Origin: CAZQVA01 sp964596685
GTDB taxonomy: Bacteria > Chlamydiota > Chlamydiia > Chlamydiales > VFKH01
DNA: 60,083 nucleotides
Assembly: GCA_964596685.1 (NCBI GenBank)
Contig: CAZQVA010000013.1
Span: 1-60,083 of the forward strand
Reading direction: 5' to 3'
Shown: positions 27,153-35,583 of the stretch, piece by piece
Layout: each line of letters begins with the position of its first letter
How positions within the stretch are numbered: position 1 is the stretch's first letter
Translations under genes and position numbers: made by a program
The notes under the pieces: model-generated
What the model was told of the DNA's origin: nothing
Databases searched by the model: none
What the model saw: the letters and a program-made list of their open reading frames with translations, nothing else

Positions 27153-27295
27153 ATGATCCTTTTGCAAAACTATCTGCAATCTGGAGTGCTCCAGGGAACA
27201 ATCTTGAAGAAAAAGTCTCTCTCCCATGGGCCTTGGTCATTGTGATACACCCTTCGCTTATTCCATATTGCGGATAGTTTTGCAAAAGGATCATA
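27152..27295. repeat. Family B MITE-like element, copy B2
   Basis: 144 bp with 29-bp terminal inverted repeats that differ at one base (27152-27180 and 27267-27295), beginning TATGATCCTTTTGCAAAAC. The core CCTTTTGCAAAACTATC is shared with the copy at 58334-58499. The left end abuts the ATG of the gene ending at 25728 and supplies its ribosome site; the right end stops 2 bp before the stop codon of the mutarotase-like gene. Confidence 0.8.
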
Positions 27296-27297
27296 AG

Positions 27298-28197
27298 TTA
27301 ACCGTTGAGGAGCTGAGGTGAAAGCATCACTTGAAGGGCGCCTATCTTTCCTTTGGGTTGTCTCGGTACATTGGCGCTCAAGGGTTCAATGCAGATGAAT
27401 GAAGCGTTTTCTGGATGATATAGCTGCCAAGAATGTCCTTCAAACATCGATTGAGAATGGATGTTGAGTTGATATTCCTCTGTAATTAATGTGATAGTCG
27501 CTTCATGTGGTTTTTTAGGTAAGAAGCCAAAATCAAAAGCGCCTTCTATTGGAATTTGAATATCGCCACTTTTCTGATCATAGGTCCATGCAGCTGGAAA
27601 GGTGTCAATTTGTTTGTCGCTGCGATACCCTGGAAGAACTTGACTCCTAACAGTTGCATTGCCTTTAGGTTTGCGATAGTAGTAATGAAAACCAATGACA
27701 GATGGATTTTCTCCTTCTAATTGGAAATCAATAAACAAACCAGTCGGTGTAACCTGGGCGAAATATTCTGCGGCAAAATCCTGTCCTTCTAGAACTTTTA
27801 AGGGAATGTTTTTATAGAGCATGTTTCCGTTAATTTCCGCGCGTAGATAATCTGCTCCACAATCTTTAACTTTCCAAGGGACATAGCGAATGATCCCATG
27901 AGAAAAGGGTTCTACTTGGCCCCAAGGTTCCAAGTTAGCGAAATGTTTGAAGAGAGAGCGATCTTGAGGCGGCGGCAATTGAGAAGATGAGCGGTGGTGA
28001 AAGTGGGGGCCGATGAGCGCCCCTAGACCGGCAAAACGCTCATCGTAAAGAGGTTGAGTTGCTGGATCAATCAGCTCACATCCGCCAAGCCGAAAGCGCA
28101 ATAAATTCATTCCGCCTTCTGGATTGAATTCCGCTGTGAGTTCCTGGCCATTGGCAGCCAGAGAGGAGATGACAAAATTTTGTGTAGCAGGATTCAT
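27298..28197 (-). CDS. Galactose mutarotase-fold protein (aldose 1-epimerase-like)
   Basis: 299 residues. The beta-sandwich pattern of aldose epimerases is visible: GGMNLLRFRLGGCELID, GALIGPHFHHR (candidate sugar-binding His pair), FSHGIIRYVPWKV, and the late FICIEPLSANVP containing a candidate catalytic Glu. These enzymes interconvert anomers of sugars or sugar phosphates. The exact substrate is uncertain, though imported hexose phosphate is a reasonable guess in a uhpC-bearing organism. It is a single gene whose stop codon borders repeat B2. Confidence 0.65.
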   Translation of the reverse strand: MNPATQNFVISSLAANGQELTAEFNPEGGMNLLRFRLGGCELIDPATQPLYDERFAGLGALIGPHFHHRSSSQLPPPQDRSLFKHFANLEPWGQVEPFSHGIIRYVPWKVKDCGADYLRAEINGNMLYKNIPLKVLEGQDFAAEYFAQVTPTGLFIDFQLEGENPSVIGFHYYYRKPKGNATVRSQVLPGYRSDKQIDTFPAAWTYDQKSGDIQIPIEGAFDFGFLPKKPHEATITLITEEYQLNIHSQSMFEGHSWQLYHPENASFICIEPLSANVPRQPKGKIGALQVMLSPQLLNG

Positions 28198-28276
28198 AAA
28201 AGTGCTCCAAAGGTGGGGATACTCTTCGTATATTTCCAGAAAGCTTTCAAGAGTGTCAAGATAATTTTTGTTTTGT

Positions 28277-28296
28277 GAGCCTTTTGCAAAAGACTC
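28277..28296. repeat. Family B end-like palindrome (B4)
   Basis: GAGCCTTTTGCAAAAGACTC is an imperfect palindrome matching the family B terminal repeat. It lies in the 150-bp divergent gap before the methyltransferase gene, upstream of TATAAT at 28317-28322. Confidence 0.5.
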
Positions 28297-28347
28297 TAAA
28301 GAAAAAATTTCTCATGTATAATAATGACCCTTTACTAAAGGATCATT

Positions 28348-29331
28348 ATGTCAAAACTGAATTTACTGCCCTTAAGTGACAATGAGGATAAGAGTTGTAT
28401 TTTGAAGAATCGACTCAAAAAGAACTACCAGCACTTAAAAAAATGGGCAAAACGTACACAGACAGATGCTTTTAGGCTGTATGACAGGGACATTAAAGAG
28501 CATCCCCTAGCGATTGATTACTATGCTGGCTTTTTTGTGGTTTACTATTTCTCTAGTTATAAGGGGTTAGACCATCTGCCCGATGAGATTGTGGAACAAG
28601 TTAATCGAGCGCTCATCGATTTATTTTGTATTGGGGAGGAAGACATTTTTTGGAAGGCGCGGCTAAGACGAGAGAAGATGCAGCAATATGAACGAGAGGA
28701 TAGCGCACAGAGATGTGTTGAAGTGGTTGAGTATGGAGCATCTTTCAAAGTTAATTTGAGTGACTACCTGGATACAGGACTCTTCCTTGATCATCGCGAA
28801 TCAAGACAGTGGGTTCGTGCGCGCGCAGCGGGCAAGAGCGTCCTTAATCTTTTTTCCTATACTGCCTCTTTTAGTGTTCATGCTGCATTGGGTGGTGCAA
28901 AAAGTACATTGAGCGTTGATATGTCTAATACATATAACGCATGGGCAGAAGAAAATTTCCTCCTCAATAACTTGAGCCACAAAGACAATCAAGTGCTCCG
29001 TGAAGATGTGATGCGCTTTTTACAGGTGGCAATTGAAGATCGTCTAACTTTCGATATTATTGTCATTGATCCACCAACACTTTCTCGTTCGAAAAAAATG
29101 CTCGATATTTTTGATATTCAACGCGATTATGTCGATCTTTTGAAGCAAGCAGAGCAGTTACTGCGTAAAGAGGGGATTATTTTTTTTAGTACGAATAGTC
29201 GCCGCTTTAAATTTGACCCACTTTTCTTTCCTGAATTAGCGATTGAAGATTTAGCCCCTAAGTTATTGCCTGTGGATTTTAGAGATCGTAAAATTCATCA
29301 ATGCTGGGGTCTGATGAGAAAAAAGAAATAG
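28348..29331 (+). CDS. RlmI/RlmK-like SAM-dependent rRNA methyltransferase
   Basis: 327 residues. LDHRESRQWV precedes the SAM-binding NLFSYTASFSVHAALGGA, and IDPPTLSRSKKML is the catalytic DPP motif region of the RlmKL C-terminal/RlmI-type 23S rRNA methyltransferases. No PUA domain is present, so it corresponds to the RlmK-type catalytic half. TATAAT at 28317-28322 is the likely -10; AAGGA is the ribosome site. An 11-bp near-perfect inverted repeat (28323-28333 with 28337-28347) covers that site and abuts the ATG. The 3' end overlaps the next gene by 34 bp. Confidence 0.82.
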   Translation: MSKLNLLPLSDNEDKSCILKNRLKKNYQHLKKWAKRTQTDAFRLYDRDIKEHPLAIDYYAGFFVVYYFSSYKGLDHLPDEIVEQVNRALIDLFCIGEEDIFWKARLRREKMQQYEREDSAQRCVEVVEYGASFKVNLSDYLDTGLFLDHRESRQWVRARAAGKSVLNLFSYTASFSVHAALGGAKSTLSVDMSNTYNAWAEENFLLNNLSHKDNQVLREDVMRFLQVAIEDRLTFDIIVIDPPTLSRSKKMLDIFDIQRDYVDLLKQAEQLLRKEGIIFFSTNSRRFKFDPLFFPELAIEDLAPKLLPVDFRDRKIHQCWGLMRKKK

Positions 29332-29735
29332 CCCGTAAGAACAAGGAGGATAAGGCACTTAATTGTAGTGCCCAATGGTTTGGTATGCGCTAATGAAGCG
29401 ATAGAAGGATCTTGGGACGAAAAATAAATGGGGAGTGTTGTGGGGAGTTGGCTAAAATGCTTTTCCACAGCAAGTGGATTGCGTTCAACTGCTTGCTCGT
29501 AAGGCAGTGCGTTTGTCCATGTTTTATCCAGATAGGTAAAATGCAGCGTACCAACTGGGACAAAATGCTCGTCATCAACCTGCCCTACTTGCCACCGAGT
29601 GATAATGGCTAAGTCTTCTTTGTCGAGGGAGAAATAGTGAGTCCATTCACGCGATGCCACCCAGCCTTGCCAAAGAGAGAGAGTCGCGAGAATCGCAACT
29701 AATAGGAATCGAAAGAGGCGGTTATACCAAGTCAC
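29298..29735 (-). CDS. Small membrane protein with two helices
   Basis: 145 residues. An N-terminal hydrophobic segment (FRFLLVAILATLSLWQGWV) and a C-terminal one (CLILLVLTGYFFFLI) flank a soluble middle of about 80 residues. The layout resembles DUF3592-type membrane proteins but I would not assign it. It converges with the methyltransferase gene and overlaps it by 34 bp. Confidence 0.6.
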   Translation of the reverse strand: MTWYNRLFRFLLVAILATLSLWQGWVASREWTHYFSLDKEDLAIITRWQVGQVDDEHFVPVGTLHFTYLDKTWTNALPYEQAVERNPLAVEKHFSQLPTTLPIYFSSQDPSIASLAHTKPLGTTIKCLILLVLTGYFFFLIRPQH

Positions 29736-29963
29736 AAGCTTCTACTGATATCCAAGTTTGTTTTTACTGGACCAAAGTCCAGTCTTTACCCTCTCATCTT
29801 ATAGAGGTGGCGATCTTTGTTAAAGACAAAAAAGAGTGGGGTTCATAAAGCGCCCTAACAAAGGTGAGGAGCAATGTCCATCACTATCTGAAGGGTCTTT
29901 AAGCTAAACTCGGACGAGCCGTCTATCGCGAATAGACTTCTTTCGGGGATTTGGGTCTATTTT
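29736..29963. other. Intergenic region with short palindromes
   Basis: The 228-bp gap holds a short CTGGAC...GTCCAG palindrome around 29788-29803 that looks like a degenerate family C end, and a GTCTAT/ATAGAC stem near 29919-29935. I see no gene and no confident promoter. Confidence 0.35.
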
Positions 29964-30293
29964 TTAGTTAGGAATGAGATCAATCTTTTGTGCAATGATA
30001 AAGTCATTTTCAGTGAGTCCTTTGAGTGCATGCGTGGTAAGTTCAACAACGACCTTTCCCCAGGAAAGGTGAATATCGGGGTGGTGATTTTCCTGGTTTG
30101 CAATTGAACCAATTTGATTGACGAAATGGAGAGCTGCCTCAAAGTTTTTAAATTTATATGTGCCCTGGAGCTTCCCCTGTGCGGTGACATGCCAATTATG
30201 ATCCATCGTTGCAATGCACTTGGCGATTTCGTCTTTAGTGAGTGGACGTCCAATTCCTTTGCAAGGAACGCAATGCTTTGTTGCAAGTGTCAT
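29964..30293 (-). CDS. Pterin-4a-carbinolamine dehydratase
   Basis: 109 residues from the ATG at 30291-30293, which has GAGGTG six bases upstream; the longer open frame is just readthrough of repeat C3. The active-site region NHHPDIHLSWGKVVVELTTH and LTENDFIIA match the family's signature (two adjacent His, a W and a later His). The enzyme dehydrates 4a-hydroxytetrahydropterin; in bacteria without aromatic hydroxylases it may serve folate-type metabolism. It is divergent from yggT across repeat C3. Confidence 0.9.
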   Translation of the reverse strand: MTLATKHCVPCKGIGRPLTKDEIAKCIATMDHNWHVTAQGKLQGTYKFKNFEAALHFVNQIGSIANQENHHPDIHLSWGKVVVELTTHALKGLTENDFIIAQKIDLIPN

Positions 30294-30319
30294 AGTTAGC
30301 ACCTCAAAATAAGTTGTTT

Positions 30320-30440
30320 TAAGAGCCCTTTTAAAGCGGTGAATTAGCGCGAATAGATCAAGCTGTGTGCGATGACACCCTGCCTTAAATCTATCCTGGA
30401 GCAACCGCTTTAAAAACATTAGATTTTGTTTAAAGTCTAG
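30320..30440. repeat. Family C element, copy C3 (left end degraded)
   Basis: The right end (ATTAGATTTTGTTTAAAGTC, 30418-30437) and the inner part (ACCCTGCCTTAAATCTATCC) match copies C1 and C2. The left arm is decayed or missing. It fills the divergent gap between the pterin dehydratase and yggT genes. Confidence 0.65.
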
Positions 30441-30453
30441 TATATGATATACT
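30426..30453 (+). promoter_or_regulatory. Promoter of yggT-dus-kinase genes
   Basis: TTGTTT (30426-30431), a 16-bp spacer, and TATACT (30448-30453) with an upstream TG (extended -10). The -35 lies inside the right end of repeat C3, so the element appears to have contributed part of this promoter. Confidence 0.5.
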
Positions 30454-30481
30454 TAAATTCCCACTTTTAAAGCAAAGATAA

Positions 30482-30745
30482 ATGATAAAATTAATTTATA
30501 TTCTCGATATCGCATTTACTGTTTACACGTTGATGCTTCTTGCTCGTGTTCTTCTCTCTTGGTTTCCTCAAGCAGAACGTTATTCGTGGGCGCGCACGCT
30601 CTCCTTACTAACGGACCCTTACCTCAACCTTTTTCGCCGTTGGATTCCTCCGTTGGGAATGCTTGATTTAAGCCCCTTAGTGGCATTTTTTACATTGCAA
30701 ATTGCACAGTGGTTGCTCTTTGCTCTGCTAACAAAGATTGTATGA
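30482..30745 (+). CDS. YggT family membrane protein
   Basis: 87 residues, two hydrophobic segments with the family's hallmark loop: LLARVLLSWFPQ, then LTDPYLNLFRRWIPPLG, then LDLSPLVAFFTLQ. YggT proteins are small inner-membrane proteins linked to osmotic or cell-shape functions; no activity is known. The stop overlaps the dus start (ATGA). Confidence 0.88.
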   Translation: MIKLIYILDIAFTVYTLMLLARVLLSWFPQAERYSWARTLSLLTDPYLNLFRRWIPPLGMLDLSPLVAFFTLQIAQWLLFALLTKIV

Positions 30746-31731
30746 CATTACAGATCCCTTATCAATTGGGCAAGCTCATTTTGCCCAATAACATTTTTTA
30801 TGCTCCCTTGGCAGGGTGTTCAGATTTCCCTTTCCGACGTATGTCCGCGCGCTATCGCCCAGGCTTGATGTTTTGTGAAATGGTTAAGATGGACCCACTT
30901 GTTCGCGACGATAGCTACACCCTTTCTTTACTCGATTATGAAGAGTCGATGCGTCCAATTGGTGCTCAAATTTGTGGTAGTAAAGTTGAATTAGCTGCTG
31001 CATCTGCCAAACGTATTGAAAGTCTGGGTTTTGATCTTGTCGATCTCAATTGCGGGTGTCCTGTTGATAAGGTAACAAAAGATGGCAGTGGGTCTGGGCT
31101 TCTGAAAACTCCAGAAAAGATCGGCGAAATTATTTCACAAATGGTGAATGCCGTTAAGATTCCTGTGACGGTGAAAATTCGTATTGGGTGGGATGAAGAA
31201 CATATCAATGCGGAAGAGATCACAAAAATTGCAGAAGCGGCCGGGGCGGTTAGTATCGCTATCCATGGTCGCACACGTGAGCAAGCCTATCGAGGACCAG
31301 CCCGCTGGGAGCCGATTCGCCAATGTAAAGCAGCGGCAAACAAGATTCGGGTTGTGGGTAATGGAGATCTCTTTTCTAAAGAAAGTGTTTCTAAGATTTT
31401 TGAGGAAACTGGTTGTGATGCAGCATTGATTGCGCGCGGCACAATGGGGAGTCCTTGGATTGTACAAGAGATTCTCGCACACCTGCAGGGTCAGATAGTC
31501 ACCCCAAAAACACACCTAGAGTGTTTTGAGGCGCTATGTGAGCATTATGAATATATGAAAGAATACCATGTTGAACGTCAAGTCGTCGTCGATATGCGCA
31601 GAGTTGCGCCTTGGTATATTAAGAACATCTTTGGTGCAGCTCATTTACGAGCGCAATTTAATCAGGCACAGTCCATTGAAGCGATCGATGCTCTCTTAAA
31701 AGAACAGCGATCCGCTCTTGAATCACTCTAA
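30742..31731 (+). CDS. dusB: tRNA-dihydrouridine synthase (DusB-like)
   Basis: 329 residues from the ATG overlapping the yggT stop. FMN TIM-barrel features are clear: FYAPLAGCSDFPFR at the start, DLVDLNCGCPVDKV with the catalytic Cys, IPVTVKIRIGWD, IAIHGRTREQAYRGPA and ARGTMGSPW. It reduces uridine to dihydrouridine in tRNA D-loops; which sites cannot be told. It is followed 12 nt later by a protein kinase gene, so they are probably co-transcribed. Confidence 0.92.
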   Translation: MTLQIPYQLGKLILPNNIFYAPLAGCSDFPFRRMSARYRPGLMFCEMVKMDPLVRDDSYTLSLLDYEESMRPIGAQICGSKVELAAASAKRIESLGFDLVDLNCGCPVDKVTKDGSGSGLLKTPEKIGEIISQMVNAVKIPVTVKIRIGWDEEHINAEEITKIAEAAGAVSIAIHGRTREQAYRGPARWEPIRQCKAAANKIRVVGNGDLFSKESVSKIFEETGCDAALIARGTMGSPWIVQEILAHLQGQIVTPKTHLECFEALCEHYEYMKEYHVERQVVVDMRRVAPWYIKNIFGAAHLRAQFNQAQSIEAIDALLKEQRSALESL

Positions 31732-31743
31732 GAGGTAGATTAT

Positions 31744-32715
31744 ATGACGGTTTCATCATGCAATCTAGTAGTTGATCCACTTGATATTCAAAATAGAATT
31801 TTATTTAATATGCCAGCGTGCATTCCTCCATGCTACCATGATGATGCGTTGGAGTATATTATGGCTCGCGCACCATTAAAATTAGTCGTTCAAGAATACA
31901 AACTTGGTGTGATCAAATGGAAACAAGTCACGGATACAGATGAAGTTCCTTTTTTTCATCCGCAAATGAGTAGTGCTGGAAGCAATAAAAAGACAATGAG
32001 ACTCCAGAACCTTTTTGATGGCTCTTATCTGGCATATGTAAAGATCCACAAGGGACATCGAAATTCTATAGCTGCTGATCGTCAATTTGCACAGGGTGTT
32101 GCTATACAAAAAGCATTGCATGCGGAGGCGCCTCATCTCTTTCCCGCTGTAGTTTATATTTACGAGAAGGCGAGGAGTTATTCAACGGGACAGACAACAA
32201 CGCGGGTGTTGATGGAACATGCTCCAAATGGCGATTTAGAGGATTATATCAAAAAATTCAAGGATTTCCCTAGGCTAAAATGGACGCAGCAAATGCTGTC
32301 AATTTTAACGATATTGCAACGTCAAGGCCTCGTGCATCGCGATATTAAACCGGCCAATTACTTGATCGATAAAGAGAGAAATCTGAAGTTGGCGGACTTT
32401 GATGACGTTAGAAATGAGAAAGAATGCACCTCTAGAGGTGGAACAAGTAAATATTATCCCCCGGAGTACATACGCGAGAAGGGAAAAGTGTTTACTCGCT
32501 ACCATTCTGAGATAGTGGCAAGCCACAAAGCAGATGTCTATGCAACGGGATGTATTTTGAAACAACTATGGGAAAAAGAAGCGAGCATTCAGGAATTGAT
32601 TGCTGGGATGATGAATCCTGACCCCACTATGCGATGGGATGGCAAACGTGCATTTCAGTGGTACGTAACCCATAAGGAGCAATTAAGGAAACATCAGTTG
32701 ATTAGTGTAATATAA
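31744..32715 (+). CDS. Eukaryotic-type Ser/Thr protein kinase 1
   Basis: 323 residues with no membrane segment. Kinase landmarks: K100 in YVKIHK (candidate ATP lysine), MEHAPNGDLEDYI hinge region, HRDIKPANYLI with catalytic D200, DFD at 218-220 in place of DFG, GGTSKYYPPEY and KADVYATGCIL. The glycine-rich loop is not obvious. Length and lack of membrane anchor differ from PknB-type kinases and fit soluble effector kinases such as chlamydial Pkn5. It lies in a run with a second kinase that ends against the T3SS genes, which makes secretion plausible. Confidence 0.83.
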   Translation: MTVSSCNLVVDPLDIQNRILFNMPACIPPCYHDDALEYIMARAPLKLVVQEYKLGVIKWKQVTDTDEVPFFHPQMSSAGSNKKTMRLQNLFDGSYLAYVKIHKGHRNSIAADRQFAQGVAIQKALHAEAPHLFPAVVYIYEKARSYSTGQTTTRVLMEHAPNGDLEDYIKKFKDFPRLKWTQQMLSILTILQRQGLVHRDIKPANYLIDKERNLKLADFDDVRNEKECTSRGGTSKYYPPEYIREKGKVFTRYHSEIVASHKADVYATGCILKQLWEKEASIQELIAGMMNPDPTMRWDGKRAFQWYVTHKEQLRKHQLISVI

Positions 32716-32753
32716 AAATTACTTTAAGTATAATTGAGTGAAAGTAGGGAATA

Positions 32754-34034
32754 ATGACGGACTTTTCGCTCGATTTACACACCCCTCGTGACGATGAAGC
32801 GCGCTCTCAGGCGCCTACGCCGCAAGATCCACTCGGCAAGATGTTTCATCGGAGTATCACTCCTTGTGAGGTTAGCGAATCATGTCAGGAGGGCCATTTC
32901 TATTCAAGACTTCTAAAAGACATCCAAGGAATGACTAAAAACGTTGAGAATTTTGTTCAGCAATGTTTTGCAAAAAAGCTCACTCCTGCGTCGGTAGAAA
33001 ATCTTGAAGCAGGTTTGAGCGAACTTGTATCGGGGAAGAGGAGTAAAATCTACCTTCACGCTCCCGCTGTTGTGACTTCTGAAAATAAAAAAGATATAGA
33101 AGTAGGTGATTCTAAGAGCGCCACTTATTTACAGACACATCGATTTGCAACGGTAAAGTTTCAAATTTTGGATGGTGAGAGGCGCTTGTTTTGTATTGTC
33201 AAACCTAAACACGCATTAAAAGGCTCTTCTAAAAAGATACGCCCCACTCTCGATGTCCCTGCAGCTGATTTAGTAGCACGCGCTATCATTCATGGATCGA
33301 GTTCTTCTTCCGTGGATCACCTTTACAAAAAATGGATGGACGAAGTCGAGATGGCAACAAGATTAATCGATGCACATCCGCATGGAGAGTTATATTTTGC
33401 TCGTGCCCATCATATTTCTGCTGCTAATAGCGAGAAAAATTGTATTTATGGATTAATGAAGCTCTATCAACAGGGAGATTTAGAAAACTATCTCGCATCT
33501 TCCAAGTCACAATTAGCGGATTGGGAGGTGCTAGGTTGTGTACGCCATCTTGCTGATGGGGTGAACATCATGCATGAGCAAGGAATTCTTCATGGCGATA
33601 TTAAGCCAGCAAATATCTTTGTTGATGAAGGGATTCCTCGTTTAGGGGATTTTGGAGAAACGCGTACGCAAGAGGAGGCCCTGCAAGCAGATATTCACGG
33701 AACAGCCAGTTTTATGAGCCCTGAATATTTGGAAGCAATCGAACAGTACCGCGAGACGACAGGGTATGAAAAGTTGGAAAAATTGAAAGCGGCACAATGT
33801 CTGCATAAGCCAGCATTAGATGTCTATGCCTTTGCCTGTTCCATATTGATGGGGTGTAGTGGATATATAAGCGATCGAAAAGAGAGAGAAAAGCTGATGA
33901 ATATTTGCTTCGATGTCCATCGAGGGAAGATACAAAGCATGCAAGATTTTATTGCCGCATTCGATAGCGCATTTCCTGGGCTTAATGAGCGCTGGCAGAA
34001 AGAAAAGATCCAGCCTATATTAAATGTTACTTAA
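32754..34034 (+). CDS. Eukaryotic-type Ser/Thr protein kinase 2
   Basis: 426 residues, soluble. About 90 N-terminal residues precede the kinase region and could be a secretion or localisation segment. K150 in CIVKPKHALK is the candidate ATP lysine; HGDIKPANIFV has catalytic D282 but Gly replaces the usual Arg; DFGETRT is at 299; HGTASFMSPEYLEA and KPALDVYAFACSIL complete the C-lobe. The two kinases are in tandem but only distantly alike. The stop overlaps the end of sctR by 8 bp on the opposite strand. Confidence 0.83.
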   Translation: MTDFSLDLHTPRDDEARSQAPTPQDPLGKMFHRSITPCEVSESCQEGHFYSRLLKDIQGMTKNVENFVQQCFAKKLTPASVENLEAGLSELVSGKRSKIYLHAPAVVTSENKKDIEVGDSKSATYLQTHRFATVKFQILDGERRLFCIVKPKHALKGSSKKIRPTLDVPAADLVARAIIHGSSSSSVDHLYKKWMDEVEMATRLIDAHPHGELYFARAHHISAANSEKNCIYGLMKLYQQGDLENYLASSKSQLADWEVLGCVRHLADGVNIMHEQGILHGDIKPANIFVDEGIPRLGDFGETRTQEEALQADIHGTASFMSPEYLEAIEQYRETTGYEKLEKLKAAQCLHKPALDVYAFACSILMGCSGYISDRKEREKLMNICFDVHRGKIQSMQDFIAAFDSAFPGLNERWQKEKIQPILNVT

Positions 34035-34923
34035 ACGATAAGACGAGTCCTTGGATCAAGAGTGTCCAGCCATCGAGCATGACGAGCAAGAGTAGTTTAA
34101 GGGGCAGTGCGATAGTTAGTGGCGAAAGCATCATCATCCCCATAGCTAGAAGAATGTTTGATGTCACTAGGTCGATCACGAAAAAGGGCAGGTATATCAA
34201 AACACCAATCTCATAAGCATCTTTTAGCTGGCTCGTGATATATGCAGGGACGAGAATCAGAAAGTCTGTTGGTTTCATTTCTGTTCGCGCAGGTTCAGGA
34301 ATCACTTTATTGGCAAGCGTATAAAAACCTTTTAATTGTTTGCTCGTTGTATTGCGTACGAGGAAGTCCCTCATCGGTTCTTTGGCTACATTAATTACGT
34401 CAATTAACAAGGCAGCACTTTCTTTTGAAAGGAGCTCTGTTTGTGCTCCACGTGAGCGAATTAAACCTTCGGTGTTGTTGTACATTAAAAGGACAGTGGG
34501 GTACATGACATAAATGCTCAAGATGAGAGCTAATCCATTGATGACCTGGTTTGGAGGAGATTGTTGTACGCCAATGGCATTTCTTAAGAGAGAGAGGACA
34601 ACCACAATTTTAATGAAGGCAGTGAGCAAGATAATAAGATAGGGGAGCAGGGAGACGAATACGAGTGCGACTGTCTGTGTGACAAAGGAGGGATTTGCAT
34701 TCATTGTCACGTCTCCTCCGGTCAAAATTTGCGGAGTAAGAGTCGTTGCATTTGGTGTTCCAGCAGTGGCAATGGGAGTGTTTACTGTGCGAGTCGTCCC
34801 TTGCTGAGGAAGAGTAGTATTATTGACTTGCTGGACAACGGAAAATTGCTGTTGAGCAGACACTTCTTGTGGAACTATGAATAGGACAAGAAGAAAAAGA
34901 AAGAGAGAGAAAAATCGTTTCAT
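34027..34923 (-). CDS. sctR: Type III secretion export apparatus protein SctR
   Basis: 298 residues. A signal-like N-terminus and about 70 variable residues precede the conserved core: VFVSLLPYLIILLTAFIKIVVVLSLLRNAIG, PPNQVINGLALILSIYVM, LVPAYITSQLKDAYEIGVLIYLPFFVIDLV and MMMLSPLTIALPLKLLLLVMLDGW (each only summarised here by its landmarks). SctR forms the core of the export gate with SctS and SctT. It overlaps sctL by 4 nt (ATGA). In Chlamydia sctS and sctT follow; here the next genes are kinases on the other strand. Confidence 0.95.
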   Translation of the reverse strand: MKRFFSLFLFLLVLFIVPQEVSAQQQFSVVQQVNNTTLPQQGTTRTVNTPIATAGTPNATTLTPQILTGGDVTMNANPSFVTQTVALVFVSLLPYLIILLTAFIKIVVVLSLLRNAIGVQQSPPNQVINGLALILSIYVMYPTVLLMYNNTEGLIRSRGAQTELLSKESAALLIDVINVAKEPMRDFLVRNTTSKQLKGFYTLANKVIPEPARTEMKPTDFLILVPAYITSQLKDAYEIGVLIYLPFFVIDLVTSNILLAMGMMMLSPLTIALPLKLLLLVMLDGWTLLIQGLVLSFK

Positions 34924-35552
34924 GTGGTTTTTGGGGCAAGCAGTTGTAAGAGTGCCTTTTCAAGGGATTGCCAGACAAGCTCTAAATCGAGGTTAATGAT
35001 ACCTTTTTCCGTTTCAATCATAGCATTTCCAGGTTTTATGTCATCACGCGGCAGAACAGTGAGACTCTCGACCTGCTCTAGCCCCTCTTTAAGTTCAGGG
35101 CGTTTACTATCGAGGAGCTCGAGATCTTTGCGATTCACAATAATACGAAAGGTTCGATGTTGTCGCACGGCTTTTAAACCCTGCTTAACAATATCTACCA
35201 GTGTTTCTGGATGTATTTCTAATTCTTTTCCAACGACTTTTTTCGCCGCTTGAATAGCCATCGGAGCAATCGCTTTTTCACATTCAAGTATAGAGTGTTT
35301 GAGTTCGCGCTCAAAATCAACAAATTTCGATGTCCACTCATTTAAACCGGCTTGAAAGCCTTCATCTTGAGATTTCTTTTTTAGGGCAGCCGCTTCTTCT
35401 GCAGCTTCTTTATGAAACTCCTCGATATCGGCGCGCGTTTTTTCAAGTAGCTCTTGCACATTGAGCAATTCACTATATTCCTCGCTCAATAGAATCTTTT
35501 TTCCTGGCGCAGGTGCAATCTTTTGACCGTGAAATAGAGTAACAAAAGTCAT
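34920..35552 (-). CDS. sctL: Type III secretion stator protein SctL
   Basis: 210 residues of the YscL/FliH family. A helical region rich in Glu and Lys (residues about 25-75) leads to the conserved C-terminal domain: AIQAAKKVVGKELEI, VDIVKQGLKAV, RIIVNRKDLELL and MIETEKGIINLDLELVWQSLEKAL. SctL links the ATPase SctN to the cytoplasmic sorting platform. It follows sctK after a 107-bp gap filled by repeats C6 and E1 and overlaps sctR by 4 nt. Confidence 0.9.
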   Translation of the reverse strand: MTFVTLFHGQKIAPAPGKKILLSEEYSELLNVQELLEKTRADIEEFHKEAAEEAAALKKKSQDEGFQAGLNEWTSKFVDFERELKHSILECEKAIAPMAIQAAKKVVGKELEIHPETLVDIVKQGLKAVRQHRTFRIIVNRKDLELLDSKRPELKEGLEQVESLTVLPRDDIKPGNAMIETEKGIINLDLELVWQSLEKALLQLLAPKTT

Positions 35553-35583
35553 AAAAAAAGGTCCTGTTAACTTTTGGTTTTAT

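Noticed and set aside
27153..27227. 25-codon N-terminal extension of the 474-residue protein
   Set aside because: It is encoded by repeat B2; the internal ATG has a ribosome site at the element end.
30294..30419. 42-codon N-terminal extension of the pterin dehydratase
   Set aside because: It is encoded by repeat C3; the internal ATG has GAGGTG and gives the normal family length.
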